Of a DNA stretch of 50,745 nt, positions 1-8,853 are shown piece after piece. Positions within the stretch are counted from its first letter, which is position 1; each line of letters opens with the position of its first letter. The stretch covers positions 1-50,745 of the forward strand of contig CAJXXO010000001.1 of NCBI GenBank assembly GCA_913062655.1, in the 5' to 3' direction. The position numbers were made by a program, and so were the translations under genes. Below the pieces are notes generated by a model. The model was not told where the DNA came from and did not search any database. It worked only from the letters and a program-made list of their open reading frames with translations. Origin of the DNA: an uncultured Bacteroidota bacterium. Lineage in GTDB: Bacteria > Bacteroidota > Bacteroidia > Chitinophagales > S012-47.

Positions 1-222
1 CTCTCCCCCAACCCTGCCTCCACTTATATCCAACTGGAACTGCCACCTTCTGCCCTTCAGCAAGGCCAGCTCACCCTTACTGATCTGACAGGGCGAGTGG
101 TGCTGCACAAACAGCTACAGGGTAATGCTACGGTAACCGTAGGTAGTCTTCCGGCCGGGCTGTATCTGGTGGAGGTCACAGCAAATGATCAACGCTTTCA
201 GGGCAAGCTGATCGTCCAATGA
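1..222 (+). CDS. C-terminal end of a T9SS-sorted secreted protein (partial)
   Basis: Frame 1 is open from the window edge to the TGA at 220-222 and encodes about 73 residues. It begins LSPNPAS, continues with LTLTDLTGRVV and PAGLYLVEV, and ends GKLIVQ. This is the pattern of the Bacteroidota type IX secretion C-terminal sorting domain (type A), which directs a protein across the outer membrane and is cleaved there. The functional part of the protein lies outside the window, so its role is unknown. The next gene starts 80 bp downstream on the same strand. Confidence 0.8.
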   Translation, partial: LSPNPASTYIQLELPPSALQQGQLTLTDLTGRVVLHKQLQGNATVTVGSLPAGLYLVEVTANDQRFQGKLIVQ

Positions 223-301
223 TCACTTCCGCAACAATTACCAAAACCTTTCCTCCGCTGATTCCTTAATTTAGTCGTTCTCACAACTAAAGCAAAGACG
301 T

Positions 302-3300
302 ATGAAGCGATGGTTATTGGTGCTGCTCCTTGGCAGCGTAGGTCTCCTCTCTGCCCAAGACATTGACTTATCTGTATTCGAAAACCTCAAGCCCCGCGCT
401 ATCGGTCCGGCCGGTATGAGTGGGCGGGTCACCAGCATAGATGTGGTGCCCCATCAGCCCGACATCATCTATGTGGGTACTGCTTCGGGTGGCTTGTGGA
501 AGTCTACCAGCGGTGGCACCCATTGGGAGCCAATCTTCGATGAGCAACCGGTGCAATCCATTGGTGCGGTAGCCATCGATCCATCCAACCCGTCCATCAT
601 CTGGGCAGGAACCGGGGAAGGCAATCCACGTAACAGCCACAATTCCGGCAAAGGCATTTACCGCTCCCTGGATGGTGGCAAGCACTGGACATTGATGGGA
701 CTGGAAGCCACACGCAACATCCACCGCGTCATCGTAGATCCGACCAACAGCGACATCGTATATGTTGCAGCCATGGGTAGCGCCTGGGGGCCTAACCCTG
801 AGCGAGGCGTTTATAAAACCACCGATGGCGGACGAAGCTGGGAGAAAGTCCTCTCCGCAGATGACTCCACCGGCTGTGCCGACCTGGTGATGGATCCCAC
901 CAATCCGAAAAAACTGGTGGCTGCCCTCTGGACCTTTGGTCGCAAGCCGTGGACGTTCAACTCCGGTGGAGAAGGGAGTGGTCTGTTCATCACCCATGAT
1001 GGCGGACAGACCTGGGAAGAGCGTACCCATGAAGATGGCCTGCCGAAAGGACCACTGGGCCGAATTGGTTTGGCCATTTCGCACAACAAACCCAATGTGA
1101 TGTATGCCTTGGTGGAAGCCAAAAAGCTGGGCTTGTACCGCAGTACAGATGGTGGCTTTACCTGGACCTTGCGAGGCAGTGATGAAAATGCTGGTAATCG
1201 CCCGTTCTACTATGCCGATATCTTCATCGATCCGCAAAATGAAAACCGCCTCTACAGCTTGTGGTCGCTCTTGAGTCGCAGCGAAGATGGCGGTAAGACC
1301 TTCGAGATTCTGGCCGGGTACAGCAAACTGCACCCCGACCATCAGGCCTTTTGGGTGAGCCCGGAAGATCCCGATTACCTCATAGCCGGTAATGATGGCG
1401 GCCTGGGCATCAGTCACGATGGGGGCGCCAACTGGCGCTTTGTCGAGAATCTGCCGCTCGGCCAATACTACCACATCAATTACGATAAGGAGGTGCCGTA
1501 CAACATCTATGGCGGTATGCAGGACAATGGCTCCTGGGTAGGTCCGGCCTACGTGTGGCGCAGGGGTGGTATCCGCAACAGCTACTTCCAGGAGCTGTAC
1601 TTCGGTGACGGCTTCGATGTGGTGCCGGTGCCTGGCGATAGCCGTTATGGCTATGCCATGTCGCAAGGTGGCAATGTAGCCCGCTACGACAAGGAGACGG
1701 GTGACAATGTATTTGTCAAGCCCGTGCATCCGGAGGGCAAGCCCTTGCGCTTCAACTGGGATGCGGCCATGGCAGCCGATCCGTTTAATGCTGATGCGCT
1801 GTACTTTGGCAGTCAGTACCTCCACCATAGCACCGACCGAGGCAAGAGCTGGAGCATCCTGTCACCCGACCTAACCACCAACGACACCAGCAAGCAGAAA
1901 CAGGCCGAAAGTGGTGGCCTTACCATTGACGCTACGCAAGCGGAAAACTTCACTACCATCACCGCTATCGGCCCCAGTCCACTGGATGAAAAAGTGATCT
2001 GGGTCGGTACAGACGATGGCAACGTACAACTCACAAGAGATGGAGGCGACACCTGGACCAACCTGGCCAGCAAGCTGAAAGGCCTGCCGGCTGGTAGTTG
2101 GATACACCAAGTCAACCCAAGTACCTACGCAGCAGGTGAAGCCTGGGTGGTGGCCAACAACTACCGCAGAAACGACTGGGCACCCTATGTGTATCACACG
2201 GATGACTTTGGTAAAAGCTGGACACGTGTCGCTACCCCCGATCAGGTGGAAGGGCACACCTGGAGCCTGGTGCAAGACCTGGAAGAACCCAATCTGGTCT
2301 TTCTTGGCACGGAGTACGGCCTCTACATCAGTTTCGACAAGGCCAAGACCTGGCACAAGTGGACCCACGGCTACCCATCGGTACCTACCCGAGACCTGAA
2401 GATCCACCCACGTGAACACGACCTGATCATCGGCACCTTCGGTCGGGCGGCCTATATCATGGATGATATTCGTCCGCTGCGGGCTATGGCAGCCGATGCC
2501 GAGGTATTGGACCAGCCGTTTGTGCAATTCCCTATTCCGGATGCCTACCTCGCTGCCACACAGCAGCCAAGTGGGGCCCGCTTCAATGCACAAGCCGACT
2601 GGGAGGGCGAGAACCGCACCTCTCGTGCCCGTCTGACCTACTACCTGGCCGAGAAGGGGCAACCTGAGGAACAAAAAGGCGACACAACACTACCGGAATA
2701 CAATTGGGAGAAATTGGCTGTCACCGTGTACAACAGCGATGGCGATACCGTACGCCATTACCATACTGACGCAGACACCGGTTTGCATCGCATCACCTGG
2801 AACCTGTCTGCCGATGGTACGCCTTTCCCCACTTATCGTGAACGGAAAGAGGACGATAATCGCCCAAGCGGACTATCTGTGCTACCGGGCACCTACACGG
2901 TGGAGTTGCGGTATGGTTCTTATGCAGACTCAGCAGAAGTAGAAGTGTTGGCCGATCCTCGGATCCCCTACGACCTGGAAGGCGAGCTGGCCAAGCGGGC
3001 TTTTATGGCCGAAATGGAAAGCATCGTAGCGAAGACCGATGCCGCTTTCGAGCAATTAAAAGCGGCCAAGCAATCACTCGATGTGGTAAAGGCCAATATG
3101 GAGCATGTTGATAAGGAAGACAAGGATTCTGTGATGAGCCATACCCAAATGATGGCCGACTCACTCAAAGAATTGATGGCGATCTACTTTACCCCTCAGG
3201 ATTTTGTCGGCTACGACCATGTAACCGTGCGACTGAGCGACCACTTGCAACTGGCGATGAACTTGCTGCAAAGCAGCCATGGTGAGCCGGGCGCCAATGC

Positions 3301-3457
3301 ATTGACGGCCATGAACAACGCCAAGGCAGAGGCAAAAATCGCCATCGAGCGGATCAATACGTTCTTTGCGGAAGATTGGGCCGAATACCAGGCCTTTGTA
3401 GAAACCATCGAGAAACCGTTATTCCCTGATCGGGAACCGGTCGACTTGGAAGACTAA
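302..3457 (+). CDS. Sortilin/BNR-type beta-propeller protein, secreted or periplasmic (glycosyl hydrolase-like)
   Basis: A 1051-residue protein with a signal peptide (MKRWLLVLLLGSVGLLSAQ, cleavage near residue 19). Most of residues 30-730 is made of propeller blades marked by repeated Asp-box motifs, S/T-x-D-x-G-x-x-W (SLDGGKHW, TTDGGRSW, THDGGQTW, STDGGFTW, SHDGGANW, STDRGKSW, TRDGGDTW and others). This is the VPS10/sortilin-like, BNR-repeat family that is often annotated as glycosyl hydrolase in Bacteroidota; hydrolase activity is not demonstrated by the motifs. The last 300 residues form a beta-rich segment followed by a helical tail. No T9SS sorting domain is present, so a periplasmic or otherwise exported location is likely. 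It converges on the CHRD gene, with a strong terminator between them. Confidence 0.85.
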   Translation: MKRWLLVLLLGSVGLLSAQDIDLSVFENLKPRAIGPAGMSGRVTSIDVVPHQPDIIYVGTASGGLWKSTSGGTHWEPIFDEQPVQSIGAVAIDPSNPSIIWAGTGEGNPRNSHNSGKGIYRSLDGGKHWTLMGLEATRNIHRVIVDPTNSDIVYVAAMGSAWGPNPERGVYKTTDGGRSWEKVLSADDSTGCADLVMDPTNPKKLVAALWTFGRKPWTFNSGGEGSGLFITHDGGQTWEERTHEDGLPKGPLGRIGLAISHNKPNVMYALVEAKKLGLYRSTDGGFTWTLRGSDENAGNRPFYYADIFIDPQNENRLYSLWSLLSRSEDGGKTFEILAGYSKLHPDHQAFWVSPEDPDYLIAGNDGGLGISHDGGANWRFVENLPLGQYYHINYDKEVPYNIYGGMQDNGSWVGPAYVWRRGGIRNSYFQELYFGDGFDVVPVPGDSRYGYAMSQGGNVARYDKETGDNVFVKPVHPEGKPLRFNWDAAMAADPFNADALYFGSQYLHHSTDRGKSWSILSPDLTTNDTSKQKQAESGGLTIDATQAENFTTITAIGPSPLDEKVIWVGTDDGNVQLTRDGGDTWTNLASKLKGLPAGSWIHQVNPSTYAAGEAWVVANNYRRNDWAPYVYHTDDFGKSWTRVATPDQVEGHTWSLVQDLEEPNLVFLGTEYGLYISFDKAKTWHKWTHGYPSVPTRDLKIHPREHDLIIGTFGRAAYIMDDIRPLRAMAADAEVLDQPFVQFPIPDAYLAATQQPSGARFNAQADWEGENRTSRARLTYYLAEKGQPEEQKGDTTLPEYNWEKLAVTVYNSDGDTVRHYHTDADTGLHRITWNLSADGTPFPTYRERKEDDNRPSGLSVLPGTYTVELRYGSYADSAEVEVLADPRIPYDLEGELAKRAFMAEMESIVAKTDAAFEQLKAAKQSLDVVKANMEHVDKEDKDSVMSHTQMMADSLKELMAIYFTPQDFVGYDHVTVRLSDHLQLAMNLLQSSHGEPGANALTAMNNAKAEAKIAIERINTFFAEDWAEYQAFVETIEKPLFPDREPVDLED

Positions 3458-3460
3458 ATA

Positions 3461-3494
3461 AAAAAAGGGCGCTCCGATCGAAGCGCCCTTTTTT
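3461..3494. terminator. Bidirectional intrinsic terminator
   Basis: A perfect 13-bp inverted repeat, AAAAAAGGGCGCT (3461-3473) and AGCGCCCTTTTTT (3482-3494), with an 8-nt loop. It lies between the convergent propeller gene (stop 3457) and the CHRD gene (stop 3514). The A-run and T-run on either side make it usable in both directions. Confidence 0.92.
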
Positions 3495-3513
3495 ATTCAC
3501 CAGTTAGCTGCAC

Positions 3514-6500
3514 TTACTGCACTTGCAAGGTCTCCGTAGCTTGCCAGTCTTCGCCTCGTAGTTCTACCATATACATGCCGGCCGACAGCTCTTCTACCGG
3601 TAAGGTAATCCGCTGATTATCCGCCCACTGCAGTGCTCGTTGATAGACCACTTGTCCGCGAATATTCAGCACTCGTACCTGTCCACTACCCTCAACACCT
3701 CGTACCTCAAGGGTCGCCTGCCGGGTGGTGGGATTAGGATACAGGGTCCAACTTTGCGTTCCGGCAGTAGCTATGCTGGTCGGGATACCCCGTACCAGTG
3801 TCACCTCAAGTGCGGTTCCTGCCGTAAGCAGGCTACCGTCACCGGCAAGGGCCCGGTGATAAACCGTGAGGGTATCGTTGGCAGCTACGCCAATATTGGC
3901 CAACAGCGTATCCAGCTTGTTGAAGGCCACATCTACCGTTGCCATTGTACTGGCCTCAGTAGTGAGCAATGGATTGGCAAAGGAATCTGTTGCTGCCACC
4001 TGCCAGTGATAAACGACTTCATTGCCATCCGGATCATTGACCATATCAAAATCTACGTCCAACGTATTTCCGATAGCCACATCAAAAAGTGCTCCGGGAC
4101 TTGGGGTTTGGATGCCTGGTGTCTCCGGGAAAAAGTTAGGTGAAGGCAAAACTTGTCCCCTGATTTCACCCGCTGGATGATTGAGCGAGTGTACATTGGT
4201 GTAAAGTTCGCCTTCTACCATCGCCTCTACTTCTACCGGCATCAATTGAAATTGGTTGTTGGCTGCAGCAATGGTACCGTTAAGTAAATTGGCACTTGCA
4301 GCCACATCCAGTGCTACGGATACGATACCATTATTGCCTACCGCAGCATTGTGCAGGTGAGCTCCACCAGCTATTGAAGTATCCAGTGCAGCAGATAAGT
4401 TGGCGAAAGAACCGGAGGCTACGATGCTTTCCCCCGACAATTCCAGCACAATCGCACCGGATGCGCTTGTGGCAATGGGCGTGGGTTGATTGAAACCACT
4501 CAAATGGGCGCGATAATATTGGTCTGCAGCCGGTAGAAGCTGTGCGCGCAATTCACCGGCTCCATAATTAGTAGTGTGCAGGTTAGCATACAGTCCACGT
4601 GCCTTGAGCGAAGCTTGCTCGGTAGCACTCATGGTAAATTGGTTGTCATCCGGCCCATATGTACCGGATTGGAGAGTGGCTTCCAGGTCACCATCCAGCA
4701 CAAAGGTAACCGGGCCACTTTCACCCGCTAATCCTGTGTGCAAATGGGCTCCACCGGCAATACTGGTATCCATGGCGCTGGATAAATTATCGAACGATCC
4801 ATACACGGTCAGTTCACCATTATTCGACTCGGCAAACAGCGCCCCGCTGGCCATACTATTGATAGCCGGGGTTTGTGCGGAAGCCGAAAGTGGGGCATAG
4901 TAGTAGGCCTCTGCCTCTGCCGCCACCTGTCCACGGGCGGCTCCACTCGCATGATCCAGTGTGTGCACATTTACATACACTTCTCGATCACGCATCGCAG
5001 TGATATCAGTCGCAGTTAGATTGTAGGTATTATCTGTAGCCAGGAAGATACCCTGCTCAAGTGAAATGGCGGTGCGGGCGTTCAAGCCTTGCAGAATAGA
5101 GCCGGTTTCACCTACTACACCGCTGTGCAAGTGGACACCATTGGCGATGCTAACATCCAGGTCGCTGCCCAAGTTGGCAAAGCTACCCGTAGCGACCACC
5201 GTTTCATTTTGTACCTCCATCAGCAGTCGTCCTCTGGCTTGTGTATTTACATGAGGTACCGTTTGGGCCCCTGAGATATCTGCTACAAAGTACATTTCTT
5301 TCAATGGCAACATTTGTCCACGAATCTCACCGGCCGGGTGGTCCTGGGTATGAATATTGGCATACAGGCTTCTATCCATCAGGGCTTCTACCTGTGTACT
5401 GGTCAGCGTGAAGGTGTTACTGTCAGCGATATACTGGCCTCCGCGCAGGTTGGCATCGGCTTGTGTTTGCAGTGCTATTTCAACACCCCCTGTTCTGCCC
5501 GCCAGCGCCTGATGTAAATGAGCACCAATACCGGGATCGAAGTCGCTATCCAGATCACGAAAAGCACCCACTACAATCAATTGGCTGCCATCCAATTCGG
5601 CTATCAATTGGCCCCGTCCACTGCTTTGCGTACTGGGCACTTCCTGTGCGCCTGATAAGTGAGCGCGGAATATCGCCTGGCTCATACCCATTACCTGACC
5701 ACGTATTTCACCGGATGGGTGCATGGTCGTATGGATGTTGACATAGAGGTTACGTTTCTCCAGTGCCGACCGCTGGTTGGCGGTGAGTGTGTAGGTATTG
5801 CTGTCAGCAATGAAAATGCCACTCTTCAGGCTCGCATCGACTGTAGCCTGTAAAGGAATTTCCACCCCTCCATTTTGTCCGGGAAGACCAAGATGTAAGT
5901 GTGCTCCTCCGCCAATTGAGGCGTCAAAATCACCTTCCAACTGGTTAAACGAGCCGCTTACTTCGATATCATTGCCATTCTGGGCGATAACGACTTTACC
6001 GCCTCCCCTGGAATAAACTCGGGGAAATTCGCTACTACCGGTCAATTCTGCCATGTAGTAGTCGGTATTGGATTGGCTCGGCAGCAACTGCCCGCGGATT
6101 TCTCCGGCAGGGTGAGCTACAGTGTGAATATTCACATACAAACCGTGTTGATCCAATGCCAATAGTTGATTGGCCGACAGCGTAAAGGTGTTAGCTATTG
6201 CGCTGAAGCTTCCTGATAGGGAGTCAACCGCCAGGGTAGGTACCAGCGACAGCTCGACTCCGCCATCCTGGCCGGCCAATCCTGCATGGATGTGGGTGCC
6301 TGTAACCGCTACCGGTGCAACGGGACTCGATAAGCCTTGAAATTGACCCGTAACGGTCAATACATTACCGGTGAGGGACGCGGTTATTTCACCAGAGGCT
6401 TCCGTGAGCACCGTCTGTGTCTCCTGGTAGCCGGTAAGCTTGGCTTCATAGGTCTGCTGACCCATAAGCCAGGAGCCTGTAAAGAGTAAACTAAATAAAA

Positions 6501-6531
6501 ACGTAAGGGTACGTAGTTGTTGGATTCTCAT
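3514..6531 (-). CDS. Secreted protein with six tandem CHRD domains and a T9SS sorting domain
   Basis: A 1005-residue protein: signal peptide (to about residue 25), then six CHRD domains of about 128 residues each, an Ig/fibronectin-like stretch (about 800-905), and a T9SS type A sorting domain at the C-terminus (LYPNPTTRQATLEV, then ELSAGMYMVELRG). Each CHRD unit shows the family pattern: an AxLSG-x-QE-type start, a GAHLHxGxxGxxG loop, and an LYxNIHTxxHPxGEIRGQ end. Unit 1 has THIHAG in place of AHLH, and unit 5 ends in the weaker GAGELRAQ. CHRD domains were first described in chordin; their bacterial role is not established. The protein is probably secreted and attached to the cell surface. 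Its mRNA leader contains competing stems. Confidence 0.9.
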   Translation of the reverse strand: MRIQQLRTLTFLFSLLFTGSWLMGQQTYEAKLTGYQETQTVLTEASGEITASLTGNVLTVTGQFQGLSSPVAPVAVTGTHIHAGLAGQDGGVELSLVPTLAVDSLSGSFSAIANTFTLSANQLLALDQHGLYVNIHTVAHPAGEIRGQLLPSQSNTDYYMAELTGSSEFPRVYSRGGGKVVIAQNGNDIEVSGSFNQLEGDFDASIGGGAHLHLGLPGQNGGVEIPLQATVDASLKSGIFIADSNTYTLTANQRSALEKRNLYVNIHTTMHPSGEIRGQVMGMSQAIFRAHLSGAQEVPSTQSSGRGQLIAELDGSQLIVVGAFRDLDSDFDPGIGAHLHQALAGRTGGVEIALQTQADANLRGGQYIADSNTFTLTSTQVEALMDRSLYANIHTQDHPAGEIRGQMLPLKEMYFVADISGAQTVPHVNTQARGRLLMEVQNETVVATGSFANLGSDLDVSIANGVHLHSGVVGETGSILQGLNARTAISLEQGIFLATDNTYNLTATDITAMRDREVYVNVHTLDHASGAARGQVAAEAEAYYYAPLSASAQTPAINSMASGALFAESNNGELTVYGSFDNLSSAMDTSIAGGAHLHTGLAGESGPVTFVLDGDLEATLQSGTYGPDDNQFTMSATEQASLKARGLYANLHTTNYGAGELRAQLLPAADQYYRAHLSGFNQPTPIATSASGAIVLELSGESIVASGSFANLSAALDTSIAGGAHLHNAAVGNNGIVSVALDVAASANLLNGTIAAANNQFQLMPVEVEAMVEGELYTNVHSLNHPAGEIRGQVLPSPNFFPETPGIQTPSPGALFDVAIGNTLDVDFDMVNDPDGNEVVYHWQVAATDSFANPLLTTEASTMATVDVAFNKLDTLLANIGVAANDTLTVYHRALAGDGSLLTAGTALEVTLVRGIPTSIATAGTQSWTLYPNPTTRQATLEVRGVEGSGQVRVLNIRGQVVYQRALQWADNQRITLPVEELSAGMYMVELRGEDWQATETLQVQ

Positions 6532-6541
6532 AATGAAGTTT

Positions 6542-6633
6542 TGATGAAAGAATTTCTTGCCTTCATCATGAGGTACGACTTAAACGCAAGGTCGGATTGC
6601 GGGAAAGGAAAAAGAACAGTACACCTCATGAAG
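6542..6633 (-). promoter_or_regulatory. Competing stem-loops in the CHRD mRNA leader
   Basis: Reading the minus strand 5'-3', segment A (6633-6624, CTTCATGAGG) can pair with segment B (6573-6561, CCTCATGATGAAG) with a 3-nt bulge. The 3' part of B (6568-6562, TGATGAA) can instead pair with segment C (6548-6542, TTCATCA), 10 nt before the start codon. The two pairings are mutually exclusive. No function is shown. Confidence 0.35.
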
Positions 6634-6748
6634 AGGCCGTATGTGTGAGGGTAACTGTTCGCAGCAAAAATCGTTGGCTAAAATGCAATTCATTTAAAAT
6701 AAGACCTGTATTCCCCCCGAATCTGCCAGCTATCAACTATTTCAAATA

Positions 6749-6775
6749 GAAAAGGCGCTTTGTGGGCGCCTTTTC
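6749..6775 (-). terminator. Intrinsic terminator downstream of the PspC gene
   Basis: A perfect 10-bp stem, GAAAAGGCGC (6749-6758) and GCGCCTTTTC (6766-6775), with a 7-nt loop. It lies 28 bp after the stop of the minus-strand pspC-domain gene. On the minus strand the stem ends in a short T-run. Confidence 0.75.
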
Positions 6776-6802
6776 TGAATACAACGAGCATTGACATGGT
6801 TT

Positions 6803-8323
6803 TCAATCCCATTCCCAATTGATGTGTCGTTCTTCGAACTCTTCCAGCTTGGGATCAATAATGGCTGCCTTACCTTCCGGCACCCGTACTATCATTCTAA
6901 CGTGTTGATTGCGCCAAGGGTGGTCTCCGATCTGAAAAACCGGGTCGAGAAGTAGCTCGTTTCCTGCCATTTCGTAATGGTAGTCTATATCCCGAGCTCT
7001 ATTCCGGGCTTCTATACTGGTATTGCCCCGTGCATAATAGTAAGTGGATATCACATAGAAAGAGTCAGTACCGGGAATGGTTCTCAATTCAATATCGGTA
7101 AAGTGGAGGCTGTCCACATTCATATTCATACCCGAATAGTTGATGTGCAGCTCCTCTTCACCTCGAATGATCAGGTGTCCCTCATGCTGCCACAAGTGCT
7201 CGTGATCGCTCAGCGTGATGAACAGCGAATCGCCCGTGAAGTCATCGAGAACCTCGCGGTCTGAGACAGCGCCACTGTTGGCAAAATCGGTGCCGAGCCA
7301 GATGCCTCCGGATATGGTCAATCCCAAGCTAACCAAAAATACGCCCAGGAAGCCCAGGTGGACCCACCTGCGGTTTTGCTTCACTTTCAGCAAGGCCAAT
7401 ACCATGGAAGTGATAAACCATATGATCGGTACAATGGTGACCAATAGGATACCGGCACTCAACAATATAGCCTGGCTATTACTGGAAAAGATGACATCAT
7501 TCAGAAATGGCAGGCTGATGGAGAAGGCCGTGCCTGTCGTGAATATGGCCAGCAGCAGACTGCCCAGAATGACCAGACCAATAATAATGGCCAATACCCC
7601 TAGCAATTTGCCGGCAAAGCGTAGTACCTGTCCCAGGCCGTTACTCACGGTATTCGCCCCGCTGCGCAGCGAGTCGGAGGCCTGCTTTACCCGCTCGCTG
7701 TCGCTAAAATTTTCCTTGGCAAATCCTTTTACCCGTTGGCCAACATCATCCAACTGCTCACGTACCGATTTCTCAATGCTATTGATGTTGATGGGCTCAC
7801 CCCGCATTTGCATCTTTTCGGTGGTCGTGTTGGCCTCTGGCAGAATGATCCAAAGAATGATGTAGATCAACACCCCTGTTCCCCAAAAAATGATGGACAA
7901 GGCAAAGAGCAAGCGAAACCACACTGGATCAACATTGAAGTAAGCGCCCAGGCCTGAGGCCACACCGCCTACCACCTTGTCGTCCGGATTGCGAAAAAAC
8001 CGCCTCCCTACATAGATAGATTCCGTTGTGCTCCTGGACTTACCTTCTTCTTCGGCTCCTACATCTTCAAAGTCTTCCGGCTTGCCCATGATTTCAATCA
8101 CGGCATCTACATCGACCTCATTGACAATGCTGCGCTTGCCGTCCAACCGGCTTTGCAGGATCTCTGCAATGCGCGCTTCGATGTCTTCCATGATCTCTGT
8201 AGATACATTGGTCTGTTTAAAGTATTGACGCAACTTGTCCAGATAGCGATGCAGCTTATGGTACGCGTTCTCATCTACGGTAAAGACAATGCCGCCAATA
8301 TTTGCATTTACTGTCTTATTCAT
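6803..8323 (-). CDS. PspC-domain membrane protein
   Basis: A 506-residue protein. Residues 1-75 form a soluble region with a helical RYLDKLRQYFKQ segment. A PspC domain follows at about 108-165 (DKVVGGVASGLGAYFNVDP, then a hydrophobic helix ending ILWIILPEA). Three to four further membrane segments (about 235-345) precede a C-terminal beta-rich region. PspC is the membrane sensor family of the phage-shock envelope-stress response; in Bacteroidota such proteins are usually encoded beside a PadR regulator, as here. The start overlaps the padR stop by 8 bp, so the two are almost certainly cotranscribed and translationally coupled. Its role in envelope stress is inferred from the domain. Confidence 0.88.
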   Translation of the reverse strand: MNKTVNANIGGIVFTVDENAYHKLHRYLDKLRQYFKQTNVSTEIMEDIEARIAEILQSRLDGKRSIVNEVDVDAVIEIMGKPEDFEDVGAEEEGKSRSTTESIYVGRRFFRNPDDKVVGGVASGLGAYFNVDPVWFRLLFALSIIFWGTGVLIYIILWIILPEANTTTEKMQMRGEPININSIEKSVREQLDDVGQRVKGFAKENFSDSERVKQASDSLRSGANTVSNGLGQVLRFAGKLLGVLAIIIGLVILGSLLLAIFTTGTAFSISLPFLNDVIFSSNSQAILLSAGILLVTIVPIIWFITSMVLALLKVKQNRRWVHLGFLGVFLVSLGLTISGGIWLGTDFANSGAVSDREVLDDFTGDSLFITLSDHEHLWQHEGHLIIRGEEELHINYSGMNMNVDSLHFTDIELRTIPGTDSFYVISTYYYARGNTSIEARNRARDIDYHYEMAGNELLLDPVFQIGDHPWRNQHVRMIVRVPEGKAAIIDPKLEEFEERHINWEWD

Positions 8324-8660
8324 GGTTTTGTGTGTTTTGCGTGATGGTGGCTACGCTTTGTGACAAGGTGCCCCAGGTCTTTTTCAATTCTTTCAAATGA
8401 AGTTTTCCGTTTTCGGTCAGTTTGTAGTACTTCCGGGGCGGTCCACTTTTTGACTCCACCCAGGAATAGTCGAGTAAGCCGCCTTTCATCAAGCGACTCA
8501 GGAGCGGATAGAGTGTTCCCTCCACTACGATGAGCTCAGCCTCCTTCATGCGGGCAATGATGTCGGATGGATACACTTCCTTTTCCGCATCAATGATCCC
8601 TAGAATGCAGAGCTCGAGGATGCCTTTTCGCATTTGCGCTTTCGAGTTTTCCAGGTTCAT
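8316..8660 (-). CDS. PadR-family transcriptional regulator
   Basis: A 114-residue winged-helix protein. It has the PadR signature: KGILELCILGII, SDIIARMKEAELIVVEGTLYPLLSRLMKGGLLDYSW, and GPPRKYYKLTENGK in the wing. It is the first gene of a two-gene operon with the PspC protein (8-bp overlap). PadR proteins usually repress their own operon and are released by a ligand or envelope signal. Two related 13-14 bp dyads lie 25-71 bp upstream of its start and are the likely binding sites. The start ATG at 8660 gives the usual family length. Confidence 0.9.
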   Translation of the reverse strand: MNLENSKAQMRKGILELCILGIIDAEKEVYPSDIIARMKEAELIVVEGTLYPLLSRLMKGGLLDYSWVESKSGPPRKYYKLTENGKLHLKELKKTWGTLSQSVATITQNTQNHE

Positions 8661-8684
8661 GGTGTAAAAGTAGGGTATAGAAAG

Positions 8685-8731
8685 GTATTATGCAATACAA
8701 GGTACTATTTAAAGGCCAGTATTTTGCATAC
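8685..8731 (-). promoter_or_regulatory. Candidate PadR operator pair
   Basis: Two similar elements lie upstream of padR: GTATTATGCAATAC (8685-8698, a GTATT-N4-AATAC dyad) and GTATTTTGCATAC (8719-8731, a GTAT-N5-ATAC dyad). They differ by one substitution and one deleted base, and their starts are 34 bp apart, about three helical turns. Placement just ahead of a PadR gene suggests an autoregulatory site. Binding is inferred. Confidence 0.5.
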
Positions 8732-8781
8732 TTTAACACTGCGCCCCTCATGTAATGATTCGCCTTAATTTTAGAAAAAGA

Positions 8782-8812
8782 TTTAGCCTCTTCAGATAAT
8801 GCGCTAATTTTG
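8782..8812 (+). promoter_or_regulatory. Promoter of the mscS gene (Bacteroidota type)
   Basis: An exact -7 box TAATTTTG (8805-8812) is preceded, 19 bp upstream, by TTTA (8782-8785) in place of the -33 TTTG. The predicted start of transcription lies near 8819, leaving a leader of about 35 nt before the ATG at 8854. Confidence 0.6.
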
Positions 8813-8853
8813 TGCACCCCACGGTTTATTCTTTTTCTTAAACCCTTTGTAAC

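Noticed and set aside
368..1828. A 486-residue minus-strand frame opposite the propeller gene
   Set aside because: It is antisense to a clear Asp-box protein, begins without a signal or family match, and arises from codon bias.
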